Assembly: GCA_029834535.1 (NCBI GenBank)
Contig: JAQMWT010000428.1
Span: 1 to 64,000 of the forward strand
DNA from: Chrysophaeum taylorii
Taxonomy: Eukaryota > Sar > Pelagophyceae > Pelagomonadales > Pelagomonadaceae
Reading direction: 5' to 3'
Length of the DNA stretch: 64,000 nt
The translations under genes were made by a program, and so were the position numbers. Every line of letters begins with the position of its first letter. Positions within the stretch are counted from its first letter, which is position 1. Positions 9,192-17,440 of the stretch are shown one piece after another. The notes under the pieces were generated by a model. That model was given only the letters and a program-made list of their open reading frames with translations, had not been told where the DNA came from and made no database searches.

Positions 9192-11558
9192 TCAGGGAAA
9201 ACGAGAATCCACGAGAGACGGAGGAAGGGGTTGGGTGGACAGTGACTTACGCAGAGCGAAATTTTCGTCAGAAACAACATCAATCGAGGTGTGGATGACA
9301 GGACCTGTGGGGCGTTGAAGCAATATGCGATATCCAGGGCCAGCAGAGGGATACCCAATGAAGATGCCGGTTATAGCTTTGGTAGGCCATTTGTCGCCAG
9401 TAAGAATTGCAGCAGGACAGCCCCAAACACGAAGAAAATCGACACGCGGGAGTGTTTCATATAGCATTTCATATGGCGTCATATATCCAGGATTAGAGGC
9501 ATTTGGCATAGAGATGAAGTCAGCCGTTTCCATGGCCCAACGCCAAAAATCAGGTGGACGGTGCGCATGTACCAAAAGAGTGCGAGTAATATCCGCGGTT
9601 GCGCGATGAGAGCGTTCCACAACACCGGAAAAAGCGTGAGCCTGTGAAGTTTTGGACTGTGCTGCCGGAGCGCGCCGAAGCGCAATATTGTTGCCCAGAC
9701 AGAAGGTTTCGAATTGGCCCATAAGAGAGCGGCCACGATCGGTGTAGATGAGGGCAACGCGGTATCCGAATGGGCGAACCACGGTAGACAGAAAAAGTTC
9801 GAGTTGACGAGCGTTCGTAAGGGCATCGTGTCGTGGAGCAAAGTAACGCGTGCGGCGGCGCGTATGATCATCGACAAACGTGAGGATCGCGCGATCTTGA
9901 TATATGTAGGATGGGACGCCAGCAAACATGAGATCGGCGTGGATAATAAGGTAGGGCGCAACGGCACGTGGACGAGACAAAGGCTCGGAGGAAGGAGACG
10001 AAGTGGAAGCATGAGCTTTACGTTGGCCAACATGCGCAGCATGCATTTTACCGAGAGCACAAGCAGGACAAAAAGAAAGCGACGCGGAGCTCGGGAAAAA
10101 CGGTGCGCCAACAGCAAGAGAAGACAAACGCCGAAGATAGGGAGGACTATAATGACCAAGACGAGCATGCCAAAGATCGAAAGTTAGTTGAGTGCGTTGA
10201 GACACAGCGGGAAACGCACAAGGATCATGGACACGAGGGGAAGAAGAAAATGCCACAAAAGGTGAAACGTAGTCCGCGTAGGGCGCAGCGGTCGTATTGC
10301 CGATCCAACAGACGATCAAAAGAAGACCACAGCGACGAAGCAGGGGAATAACGTGATGCGTTTGGCGGTGACGTAAAATACGTTGTGGATAAGCAGGATC
10401 AACGGCCTGAATGGTGTGGCAATCGTAACCAACTTGTTCAAGGGAATGATCCGAAAGAATCCGTTTGTCACCAAGGCCAGGAGAGATGAGGGTATGCGGA
10501 AACGCGACATGTATACCATGAGGGGCGGAAAGAGTGGGTGCAGGAGAAGGAAGACCACGATTGTCAAGAGGACCAATTGAAGGGAACGTTAAGTGAGCAG
10601 TGCCAGAACCGGAAACAGAGCCAGTGCCGATAGCAGAAGTGATGGAATGCTGTTGAGTGTTGTCAAGGTCAGTGAAGCCAGCAGGAGAATTAAAAAGGCT
10701 GACGTTGGCGCCGGTATCATAGACAACGAGACGAAGGTTGGTGCTGTGAAGGTAGTCGCGCTCACGAGCGGTGAGCAGAGCGGTAAGGGCGTTGGTGGAG
10801 GAAAGGACTTGGTGAATGGAGGGGGAGATGGAAAGAAGGTGGAAATTGTAGGACGGGTAGGTGGGTGCAGAAAGGGATGGGTCAGGAAGGGTGACAGCGG
10901 TGGAAGGCGGGACAGAGGGTGTGGTGGAGGGTGGCAACGCAAGAAGCGGCGGAGAGGATTGAGATGGTGGCAAGGGTGGATTGGGGGTGAAAAGATGGTG
11001 TTGGTAGAAGGGTGGATGGGGCCTAGGTGGGTATTGGGGAGTGGACCGAGGTGGGTATTGGGGAGTGGACCGAGGTGGGTATTGGGAATGCAACCGACGT
11101 GGGTATTGGTGTTGATGCCGTGGGCGGGCGGTAGCTTGTGAGAGCAAATAGCGCTGGCGCTTATGACAATCTTTCTGGTGATGGCCAGGAATACCACAAA
11201 AGTGACAAAGATCAGTATGGCGTTGGCGCTTGCGATGAAAACCACGTGAAGATGAAGGTGGGTGACGGAATGATGATCGAAAAGAGGGGCGTGGGCTAGA
11301 ACGTTGTTGAGAGCGCAAAGCATTGAAGCGATGAAAGTACTTTTCAGAAGGATGGCGACCGTAAAAGTTGGAACGTTCACGATGACGGGGACTTTCACGG
11401 AACGTAGCATGGACGTGCACAGACTTGGTCTGAAGATAATCAAAAACTTTACTGTGGAGGCGATCAACGAAACCATCATATGTGCGCAATTTAGGATCAA
11501 GTGCAATGAGATCCTTAGACAAGAGCGAGTCGGGGATTTTCGTTTGAAGCAATTGCAA
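9192..11558 (-). CDS. Copia-2 Gag C-terminus, protease and integrase
   Basis: A 788-codon open frame. In order it shows a CCHC zinc knuckle CHFCGIPGHHQKDC in a basic stretch, a repeat-rich spacer (QYPPRSTP units), the protease site VVYDTGANVSLF, the integrase HHCC finger (HARLGHYSPPYL ... CPACALGK) and the integrase core with IHADLMFAGV, FVDDHTRRRTRYF and VVERSHRATADITRTLL. The C-terminal GCPAAILTGDKW ... GIFIGYPSAGPGYRI is the usual Copia integrase tail. These parts package, process and integrate the element. Confidence 0.93.
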   Translation of the reverse strand: MQLLQTKIPDSLLSKDLIALDPKLRTYDGFVDRLHSKVFDYLQTKSVHVHATFRESPRHRERSNFYGRHPSEKYFHRFNALRSQQRSSPRPSFRSSFRHPPSSSRGFHRKRQRHTDLCHFCGIPGHHQKDCHKRQRYLLSQATARPRHQHQYPRRLHSQYPPRSTPQYPPRSTPQYPPRPHPPFYQHHLFTPNPPLPPSQSSPPLLALPPSTTPSVPPSTAVTLPDPSLSAPTYPSYNFHLLSISPSIHQVLSSTNALTALLTARERDYLHSTNLRLVVYDTGANVSLFNSPAGFTDLDNTQQHSITSAIGTGSVSGSGTAHLTFPSIGPLDNRGLPSPAPTLSAPHGIHVAFPHTLISPGLGDKRILSDHSLEQVGYDCHTIQAVDPAYPQRILRHRQTHHVIPLLRRCGLLLIVCWIGNTTAAPYADYVSPFVAFSSSPRVHDPCAFPAVSQRTQLTFDLWHARLGHYSPPYLRRLSSLAVGAPFFPSSASLSFCPACALGKMHAAHVGQRKAHASTSSPSSEPLSRPRAVAPYLIIHADLMFAGVPSYIYQDRAILTFVDDHTRRRTRYFAPRHDALTNARQLELFLSTVVRPFGYRVALIYTDRGRSLMGQFETFCLGNNIALRRAPAAQSKTSQAHAFSGVVERSHRATADITRTLLVHAHRPPDFWRWAMETADFISMPNASNPGYMTPYEMLYETLPRVDFLRVWGCPAAILTGDKWPTKAITGIFIGYPSAGPGYRILLQRPTGPVIHTSIDVVSDENFALRKSLSTQPLPPSLVDSRFP

Positions 11559-11579
11559 TGCACTAGAGTCAGGGAAATC

Positions 11580-12131
11580 TTAATGATGCCGAGCAACTTG
11601 AACACCAGTGATGAACTTGTTAAGAAAAGACTCAAGTTCATCGATGTTGTTGCACACCAAGGAATGCAGTGAAGCAATTGCAGACTGAGCGACACGATCT
11701 CCATGACCCATGTAAACATCAGTAATGCGATTGTAAAGCCGCGTGAAGTTCATATCGCGGTTTTCACGGATATCCGCACGATCAGTATCATGCATTGGTA
11801 GTGCCATGAAGAGTGCACTGTACCAGCGTTGCTGCTTGAGACCAAATTCTTCTTCAGAGCAGCCAGAAGCGGAAATGCTAGTCCAAGTGTCAGTGGTCAA
11901 GATAATGCGATCACCGGTGGAAATGATCATGTTTTCCAGGCGCGGGGTCCATTGGTGAAAAAGATGTCGCTCACCACTGAAAGCATCGAGTTTTTGCGAA
12001 AGCTTGCTATCCTTAATTTCGATCGAGGACATGATAGACGACAACGAACCGAACACGTAGCAATGAACTGAAGCCGAGGAGGAGTCGCTGTTGTCCGTGA
12101 AGTCAAGCGGTCGTGCGACCGTGACGGACAC
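11580..12131 (-). CDS. Copia-2 Gag N-terminal part
   Basis: A 183-codon open frame starting just inside the 5' LTR and primer-binding site. It contains KLDAFSGERHLFHQWTPRLE and a helical stretch with YNRITDVYMGHGDRVAQSAI, consistent with the Copia UBN2/gag-polypeptide fold. Its neighbour downstream carries the zinc knuckle. Confidence 0.7.
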   Translation of the reverse strand: MSVTVARPLDFTDNSDSSSASVHCYVFGSLSSIMSSIEIKDSKLSQKLDAFSGERHLFHQWTPRLENMIISTGDRIILTTDTWTSISASGCSEEEFGLKQQRWYSALFMALPMHDTDRADIRENRDMNFTRLYNRITDVYMGHGDRVAQSAIASLHSLVCNNIDELESFLNKFITGVQVARHH

Positions 12132-12143
12132 CAGCTGCTACCA
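12131..12143 (-). promoter_or_regulatory. Copia-2 primer-binding site, tRNA-Met 3'-end type
   Basis: On the minus strand TGGTAGCAGCTGG follows the 5' LTR directly. It is close to the complement of a tRNA-Met 3' end (TGGTAGCAGAGC or similar), the common plant and protist priming mode. This differs from the internal priming of Copia-1. Confidence 0.75.
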
Positions 12144-12239
12144 TGTTACGAATGGTATGAGGCGTTAGACTAGCGATAAGAGAAAAACGTAAGGATACTG
12201 GATACGTGGTGCAGGGGTAAGTGTCATAGCTTCCTCACA
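12144..12239 (-). repeat. Copia-2 5' LTR
   Basis: A 96-bp LTR with TG...CA ends (TGTTACG...CCTCACA on the + strand), followed by the AAATC target duplication at 12,240-12,244. It is short for Copia. Confidence 0.95.
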
Positions 12240-12473
12240 AAATCAATTTCTTTTGTCTTTGTCCCCGGACCTATGCTGTGACATAATCGCTAATGCTATT
12301 CCGGCTGGAACATATCATATAATTTATGAACATTTGTGTCAGCTTGTCTATGACTTGCGTAAATTAACGCTATCACCATCGTTTGACCCTGATCATGCCC
12401 CTCTAACCAAAAACTATAGGTCAACCTTCTTCACAAATATATTCCCAACAGATACATCCTTAATATTACACCA
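12240..12473 (+). pseudogene. Copia-1 methyltransferase domain, C-terminal part (motif X-like)
   Basis: The stretch right of Copia-2 continues Copia-1. Near 12,276 it encodes CDIIANAIPAGTYHIIYEHL, which fits motif X of C5-cytosine methyltransferases (GNAVPPxLA...) with Ala for Gly. It lies where the C-terminus of the domain at 3,480-5,250 is expected, displaced by the MULE and Copia-2. Confidence 0.55.
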
Positions 12474-12485
12474 GAGTTCCATTAC

Positions 12486-12711
12486 TAACTAACTAACTTC
12501 AGACCTCTCCCGAGCATGGGAGCCAGGCCGGACCGACAGGAGCCAGTCCGGAATCACGGGCCTGTAGACGAGGAGCGCCGAAAGGTCGGTAGGCGGAGAT
12601 TGACCATCAAGCTTGTCGCCATGCGACGAGGAGACCGCGATGTGACTGACAACCAACTCGTCGATAGCCTTCCGTCTTCGCCCCCCGGCCATAACCCGTC
12701 CCACTGCGAAT
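12486..12711 (-). mobile_element. SINE-like element, copy 1 (5'-truncated)
   Basis: A 226-bp insert flanked by a perfect 12-bp duplication GAGTTCCATTAC (12,474-12,485 and 12,712-12,723). On the minus strand it ends with a stem-loop (GGACTGGC-TCCT-GTCGGTCC), then CATGCTCGGGAGAGGTCTGA and a TTAG-repeat tail. Variable target duplications and a simple-repeat 3' tail indicate target-primed reverse transcription. It lacks about 100 bp of 5' sequence present in the copies at 13,858 and 20,058. Confidence 0.85.
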
Positions 12712-13876
12712 GAGTTCCATTACAATGTTCTACATCTCCAATAAAAAACTCTCATGTTGTGATAATCTTGCTTCTAACCACGAACTTCCATCTTTTCATA
12801 TCGATTCAGTAGCTCATGTCTTCCTCTCTAACACCTCATCCGCAGATATATCATCTCCTACTAAAGAAAAACAAATTCCTCTTATAACGCCAAGACAGCT
12901 CCATGAGAAGCATGCGCCCTTCGATAAGAAAGTTCATGCTAGGGGCACCCTCGCATTTCGAGATGCGCAACAACGAGCTACAAATTTTCACAACATCCAC
13001 CATTCTAGTGATTCTCAAGCTATAAAATCTGTTCAGGTTATTGCCAGTCCTGGACACCACCCATCTGACGTACCCTACCGTAAGTTCAGTGTGGATTGTA
13101 CGATTCATAAAAAGCGCTTTCCTCATCCACATCACCTTACCAAGCAACCATCATTCGAAAAAAATTTTCAACCTGGTGAAGCCTGGGCATGTGACGGTGG
13201 TTACGTATCCGTTCTCTCAGAATGGAGATCCTTTCGACATATCATTGGTTTTAAGTGTCTCATTTCTAAATCTTTGTTAGTGTACTTTTGTCGTAGCACT
13301 AACTCCAGCGAATTTTGTAACGCCCATGAGTTTGTCCGCAATTTTTGCTCTACTTATGTTCATGCACAACTCAAACAAATCTATCGTGATTCCTTTAAAC
13401 CCTGTTTATCTCAGCATGTTACAACCCCCTTTCGTGTGGAACATGGTATTAACATGTCCGCGTTCCCCCCTTACTTACATGTCTTTAATCATGAAGTAGA
13501 AGCCGCTGTTGGTCACATAGCCACTGCCGCGTCTACACGACTCCGGCATATGCTTAATGTATCCTATAAAGGTCACCCCCTAACAGACCCGGCACTACAC
13601 TACCCGTGGGCTGTTATACATGCCATCCAATCGTATAATCTCCTCCCTAACGTTTCCCTCGAACGTATTTATAATAAAGTCCTAAGCCCCCAACAAGTTT
13701 TGTTAGACCAATGTAATGTTCCCCAACAGGACTACCTCAAACCTTTTGGCCCTGTTTGTTATCTGCATTTGGAACCTAACGAATTTCATAAATATGAGCC
13801 TCGATGTCGTCCTTACATCTACTTATGTGGTGCTAATGTTATGAACCCTTTAATAACTAACCAACTAACTAACTAA
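12710..13876 (+). CDS. Copia-1 integrase region
   Basis: A 388-codon open frame with an integrase-like region. A His/Cys-containing N-terminal part is followed by FQPGEAWACDGGYVSVLSEW, the first catalytic Asp context of rve integrases. The C-terminal part reads FGPVCYLHLEPNEFHKYEPR and YIYLCGAN, matching the Copia GCxxY...K..FR..C.FLGY module. The RT ORF at 14,130 begins with the same NEFHKY residues because the SINE insertion duplicated this target. Part of the fossil element. Confidence 0.75.
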   Translation: MSSITMFYISNKKLSCCDNLASNHELPSFHIDSVAHVFLSNTSSADISSPTKEKQIPLITPRQLHEKHAPFDKKVHARGTLAFRDAQQRATNFHNIHHSSDSQAIKSVQVIASPGHHPSDVPYRKFSVDCTIHKKRFPHPHHLTKQPSFEKNFQPGEAWACDGGYVSVLSEWRSFRHIIGFKCLISKSLLVYFCRSTNSSEFCNAHEFVRNFCSTYVHAQLKQIYRDSFKPCLSQHVTTPFRVEHGINMSAFPPYLHVFNHEVEAAVGHIATAASTRLRHMLNVSYKGHPLTDPALHYPWAVIHAIQSYNLLPNVSLERIYNKVLSPQQVLLDQCNVPQQDYLKPFGPVCYLHLEPNEFHKYEPRCRPYIYLCGANVMNPLITNQLTN

Positions 13877-14269
13877 CTTCAGACCTCTCCCGAGCATGGG
13901 AGCCAGGCCGGACCGACAGGAGCCAGTCCGGAATCACGGGCCTGTAGACGAGGAGTGCCGAAAGGTCGGTCGGCGGAGAGTGACCATCAAGCTTGTCGCC
14001 ATGCGACGAGGAGACCGCGATGTGACTGACAACCAACTCGTCGATAACCTTCCGTCTTCGCCCCCCGGCCATACCCCGTCCCACTGCGAACGTTCCGGCT
14101 GCCAACCGGCCCGCCCGAGAGGCGAATAGGTGCCAACCTACGCCGGGAGGGCGGATGCCCTCGCAAGGCTCAGGATTCATGAGGCACCTAACGAATTTCA
14201 TAAATATGAGCTTCGATGTCGTCCTTACATTTACTTGTGTGGTGCTAATGTTATAAACCCTTTAATAAC
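13774..14269. repeat. 84-bp target duplication around SINE copy 2
   Basis: Positions 13,774-13,857 and 14,186-14,269 are direct repeats of 84 bp with four mismatches. They start ACCTAACGAATTTCATAAAT and end CCCTTTAATAAC. They flank the SINE exactly. Confidence 0.88.
13858..14185 (-). mobile_element. SINE-like element, copy 2
   Basis: A 328-bp insert on the minus strand ending in the same stem-loop and TTAG tail as copy 1. Its 5' part begins GCCTCATGAATCCTGAGCC and includes the hairpin GAGGGC-ATCC-GCCCTC. I do not see convincing Pol III A and B boxes, so it is called SINE-like on structure only. It lies inside Copia-1. Confidence 0.85.
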
Positions 14270-17183
14270 ACCCCATGTTAATCATTTAGCCGATGTTGTC
14301 CTTAATCCTGAAAACGGCCAAGTCCGTGTTTCCTCTAAACTGACTTTTCCTCATCTTATTTCTAAATCTCCTCCTGATTATGAACAGCATCCACCTCCAG
14401 CACCTTCACCCGACATTCCCTTCTCTGTTCACAGCACCCCCAATGATGCGGCGCAGAGGGGGAATGCTATGCCTACCGACACTGACCACGAGAGGGGGAC
14501 TCCTTCTTTTCATCTCCATACTACCTCTCCCGTTCCCAAATGTGCTCCAGCTGCATCTGCACCCGCTACTTCCGCCACCACACCTACATCTGAAGTGTCC
14601 ACCAACACTTTGCCACTTTTACCATCTTATCGGTCTCTCTATTCCCAGGATGTCCTACGTCTCACCCGTGGTCCTCATCACCCTCAACCTCGTCGCAAAA
14701 CCAATCTCAAGGATGTTCTTACTCGTATTGCCTCGCCTACTGTTGCCGCTTATAAACAAGCCGGTGGTGCGCTTGCCGACTTCAAGTATGACCTCTCCAA
14801 GCAGTACATCACTTTCTGCGACCCCGCCCTCCACTCCCTTCATCTTGCTCATGGCATCCACTGGACGGTTATACCTCCAGAGGGGGAATTTACATCATCC
14901 CTTCATCACCATGTGCACCAAGCGCTTTCACAGTCCTCTTCAGTTATGTGTCATAGGAGCCATAGCCACCCATCGCCTGATGCTCCTCACGTTCACTTCT
15001 GCGACGACGTCAACCTTGCAGACTTTCACCTTCCTCAAGCTCTCGTTCATTTAATTTCTGAACATGCTCACGCCTTTCAAGTTCCTCCCGCTCAATATGT
15101 TTATGCTTTGTTCACGCCCCACTCCATTTTGGATCATAATGACGCTTCTTATGGTGCCTCCGAGCCTCACCTCTCCGCCATCGAAGACTATATCACCGTG
15201 CAATCGCATTACATTGAGACCCACCTTGGTGATGCTCCTCTACTAGTTGTTCAACTCGTCGAAGATCCCGATCACGCTCACACTCACGATAATGTCGCTT
15301 CTTACGCAATTACTCATCTTACGACGACTCATGACCCCAGCACGGTTGGTTCGGACGAATACAAGATTCAAGCCAAAGATATCAAAATTGATGAATATGA
15401 GTTGAACTGCCTCAAAGGTCTCTCAGACGCTGATCGCAAAGCTTATGTCGCCGCCATCTCCAAAGAGATTTTTGATATTGTTAAGTTTGGCTGCTTTAAA
15501 CTAGCGCTGCCAATGGTCAACTCAAAGCCCATTGACACCCGCCTCGTCCTACGTATAAAAACCAACGCTGCTGGTCAGTACATTAAGCATAAAGCACGCC
15601 TGGTCCTACGAGGCTTCTTAGCCTCTTTGGGCACCGATTTTTTCAACACATTCAGCCCTATGGCACAGCTTACTGGCATCCGTTGTGTTCTGGCGCTAGC
15701 AGCTCATCTGCGACTTCCCGTCTACCATGTCGACGTACCTAACGCTTTTGTTCAAGCTCCCATCGACTCTCATGTCTATGTCAAACTGCCACAAGGCATT
15801 TACCTTCTCGATCCCGAAGATACTAAATATCAAGGCCGTCGTCTCCCAAAGCTACTTAAATCTCTCTATGGATTACGTCAGAGCCCCGCCCTTTGGAATC
15901 AAACCATAAACGGCTTCTTTGATTCATTAGGCTATACACGATTTCGAACAGACACCTGCATTTACGCTAAAGTCCAAGCTGACGCTACATTTCTAATTTG
16001 CACGCTCTCAGTAGACGACGTCGTCATTACTTGTACTTCGGAAACTCTACGTCGTGAATTCCAGCAAGCCCTGAAAAAGGAATACTCAGTCGACACCTTC
16101 GAGGAAGTCCATACTCTCTTAGGCATGCGCATAACGCGTACAACTGATGGTTCTATATCACTGGACTGTCAGGCTAAACTTGATGCATTGTTCGAAGAGT
16201 ACCCCATTTTAATGCAGTTACGTCCCACCTCCACACCGATGTCACCATCAACCACGTATAAAACTGGAGAGCCATCTTCTGATATGGACAAGTTCATCCT
16301 TCATACCTTCTCCACTCTACTCGGCAAGCTCACGTTTGTCCAATTGGCCTGTCGCCCTGATCTATCACAAAGTCTTAGTCGTTGCTCTCGAGGAATGCAT
16401 AATCCAGCATTTCTACATGTTCAAGTACTAACAGGAACGCTCCGCTACTTGCGCAAGCCCGAAAATCGTAATCTTCGCCTCTGGTACTACTCTGGCTCTT
16501 CCGCTCTAATGGACCATCTTCGACTTCTTATCGGTAATCGTACTGACATGGCCACCATGTTGGATTACACTAAAGAACAAGTTAATTCAGGTAATTTTGA
16601 TCCATTGGTCGCGTTCGTTGATGCCGACAATGCACCCTCTTATGAACAAGACCGCAAGTCTACAACCGGTTACGCTATCTTTTTGTTTGGTTCTCTCATC
16701 ACTTGGAAGTCTAAGTTGCAGCCTATTACGGCTACTTCTACGCATGAGAGTGAACTTATCGCCCTTAATATGTGTGCCGATGATGTGGTCTGGTTACGCA
16801 AATTGTTAACGGAAATGGCATTCGCTATAAATCCTCACTTCTATCTCCGCCAACCTTCAGGGAAAGACTTGCTACTAGATTATGATGCTCACGATCCCCT
16901 CCCATCGGACATGTCGTTCATACGTAACAGTCCTATACTTGGAGACTCGGCCTCTGCTATTCATCTATCCAACAATCCCGACAGTGCGACTAAGGCCAAA
17001 GCTATTAGCACACGCTGGTTCCGTATTCGCGACTACGTACAGTTAAAACGTATACGTCTACATCATGTTTCCGGTACCCATAATATCGCCGATGGATTTA
17101 CTAAACCCTTTGGAGCTCCGCTCTTCAGCAGATTTCGCACGTTACTCGGCTTACAACAAACCATAGCTCAACAAGATGGTTAA
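14130..17183 (+). CDS. Copia-1 reverse transcriptase and RNase H
   Basis: A 1,017-codon frame; codons before about 14,190 are SINE sequence. After a Ser/Pro/His-rich spacer the RT domain shows RLVLRIKTNAAGQYIKHKAR, YHVDVPNAFVQAPIDSHVYV, KLLKSLYGLRQSPALWNQTI and LSVDDVVIT (DD box). RNase H shows FVDADNAPSYEQDRKSTTGY and THESELIALNMCADDVVW, with the final HHVSGTHNIADGFTKP. This is the best-preserved part of Copia-1. It would copy the element RNA if active. Confidence 0.93.
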   Translation: MPTYAGRADALARLRIHEAPNEFHKYELRCRPYIYLCGANVINPLITPHVNHLADVVLNPENGQVRVSSKLTFPHLISKSPPDYEQHPPPAPSPDIPFSVHSTPNDAAQRGNAMPTDTDHERGTPSFHLHTTSPVPKCAPAASAPATSATTPTSEVSTNTLPLLPSYRSLYSQDVLRLTRGPHHPQPRRKTNLKDVLTRIASPTVAAYKQAGGALADFKYDLSKQYITFCDPALHSLHLAHGIHWTVIPPEGEFTSSLHHHVHQALSQSSSVMCHRSHSHPSPDAPHVHFCDDVNLADFHLPQALVHLISEHAHAFQVPPAQYVYALFTPHSILDHNDASYGASEPHLSAIEDYITVQSHYIETHLGDAPLLVVQLVEDPDHAHTHDNVASYAITHLTTTHDPSTVGSDEYKIQAKDIKIDEYELNCLKGLSDADRKAYVAAISKEIFDIVKFGCFKLALPMVNSKPIDTRLVLRIKTNAAGQYIKHKARLVLRGFLASLGTDFFNTFSPMAQLTGIRCVLALAAHLRLPVYHVDVPNAFVQAPIDSHVYVKLPQGIYLLDPEDTKYQGRRLPKLLKSLYGLRQSPALWNQTINGFFDSLGYTRFRTDTCIYAKVQADATFLICTLSVDDVVITCTSETLRREFQQALKKEYSVDTFEEVHTLLGMRITRTTDGSISLDCQAKLDALFEEYPILMQLRPTSTPMSPSTTYKTGEPSSDMDKFILHTFSTLLGKLTFVQLACRPDLSQSLSRCSRGMHNPAFLHVQVLTGTLRYLRKPENRNLRLWYYSGSSALMDHLRLLIGNRTDMATMLDYTKEQVNSGNFDPLVAFVDADNAPSYEQDRKSTTGYAIFLFGSLITWKSKLQPITATSTHESELIALNMCADDVVWLRKLLTEMAFAINPHFYLRQPSGKDLLLDYDAHDPLPSDMSFIRNSPILGDSASAIHLSNNPDSATKAKAISTRWFRIRDYVQLKRIRLHHVSGTHNIADGFTKPFGAPLFSRFRTLLGLQQTIAQQDG

Positions 17184-17440
17184 TCCTTACCATTTATTAT
17201 GTCCGAAATGACTTTAAACTAACCCTCCTATATAAAGGAATACTGGCTCGCTAAAATGTGAAATGCAATGAAAGATGTGATGTGGAGATCCCTTTTAAGA
17301 TGAATCCCACTAAAAACAAAGATGCTGCGAGCCGGCGCCATTCTGTACTGAACCGTGGCCGTGGTGGTGTGTCGTCACTATCCCCACCTTTTAATGCCCT
17401 AAATCCAAGCGTTGCTCCGACTAGTTCTCCTAATAACTAA

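Larger units (their letters stand above)
6806..12239 (-). mobile_element. Copia-2: young, nearly whole Ty1/Copia element
   Basis: A 5.4-kb Copia element on the minus strand inserted in Copia-1. It has 96-bp LTRs with TG...CA ends at 12,144-12,239 (5') and 6,806-6,969 (3', enlarged by a 60-bp insert). The target duplication AAATC is perfect at 6,801-6,805 and 12,240-12,244. A primer-binding site lies inside the 5' LTR. Gag, CCHC knuckle, protease, integrase, RT and RNase H follow in Copia order. Apart from the insert the LTRs are almost identical, so it is much younger than its host element. It looks almost whole, with about two or three breaks. Confidence 0.95.

Noticed and set aside
14081-14185. 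HDV-like or hammerhead ribozyme at the 5' end of the SINE
   Set aside because: GGTGCC/GGCACC and GAGGGC/GCCCTC can pair, but no catalytic core of either ribozyme class could be laid out.
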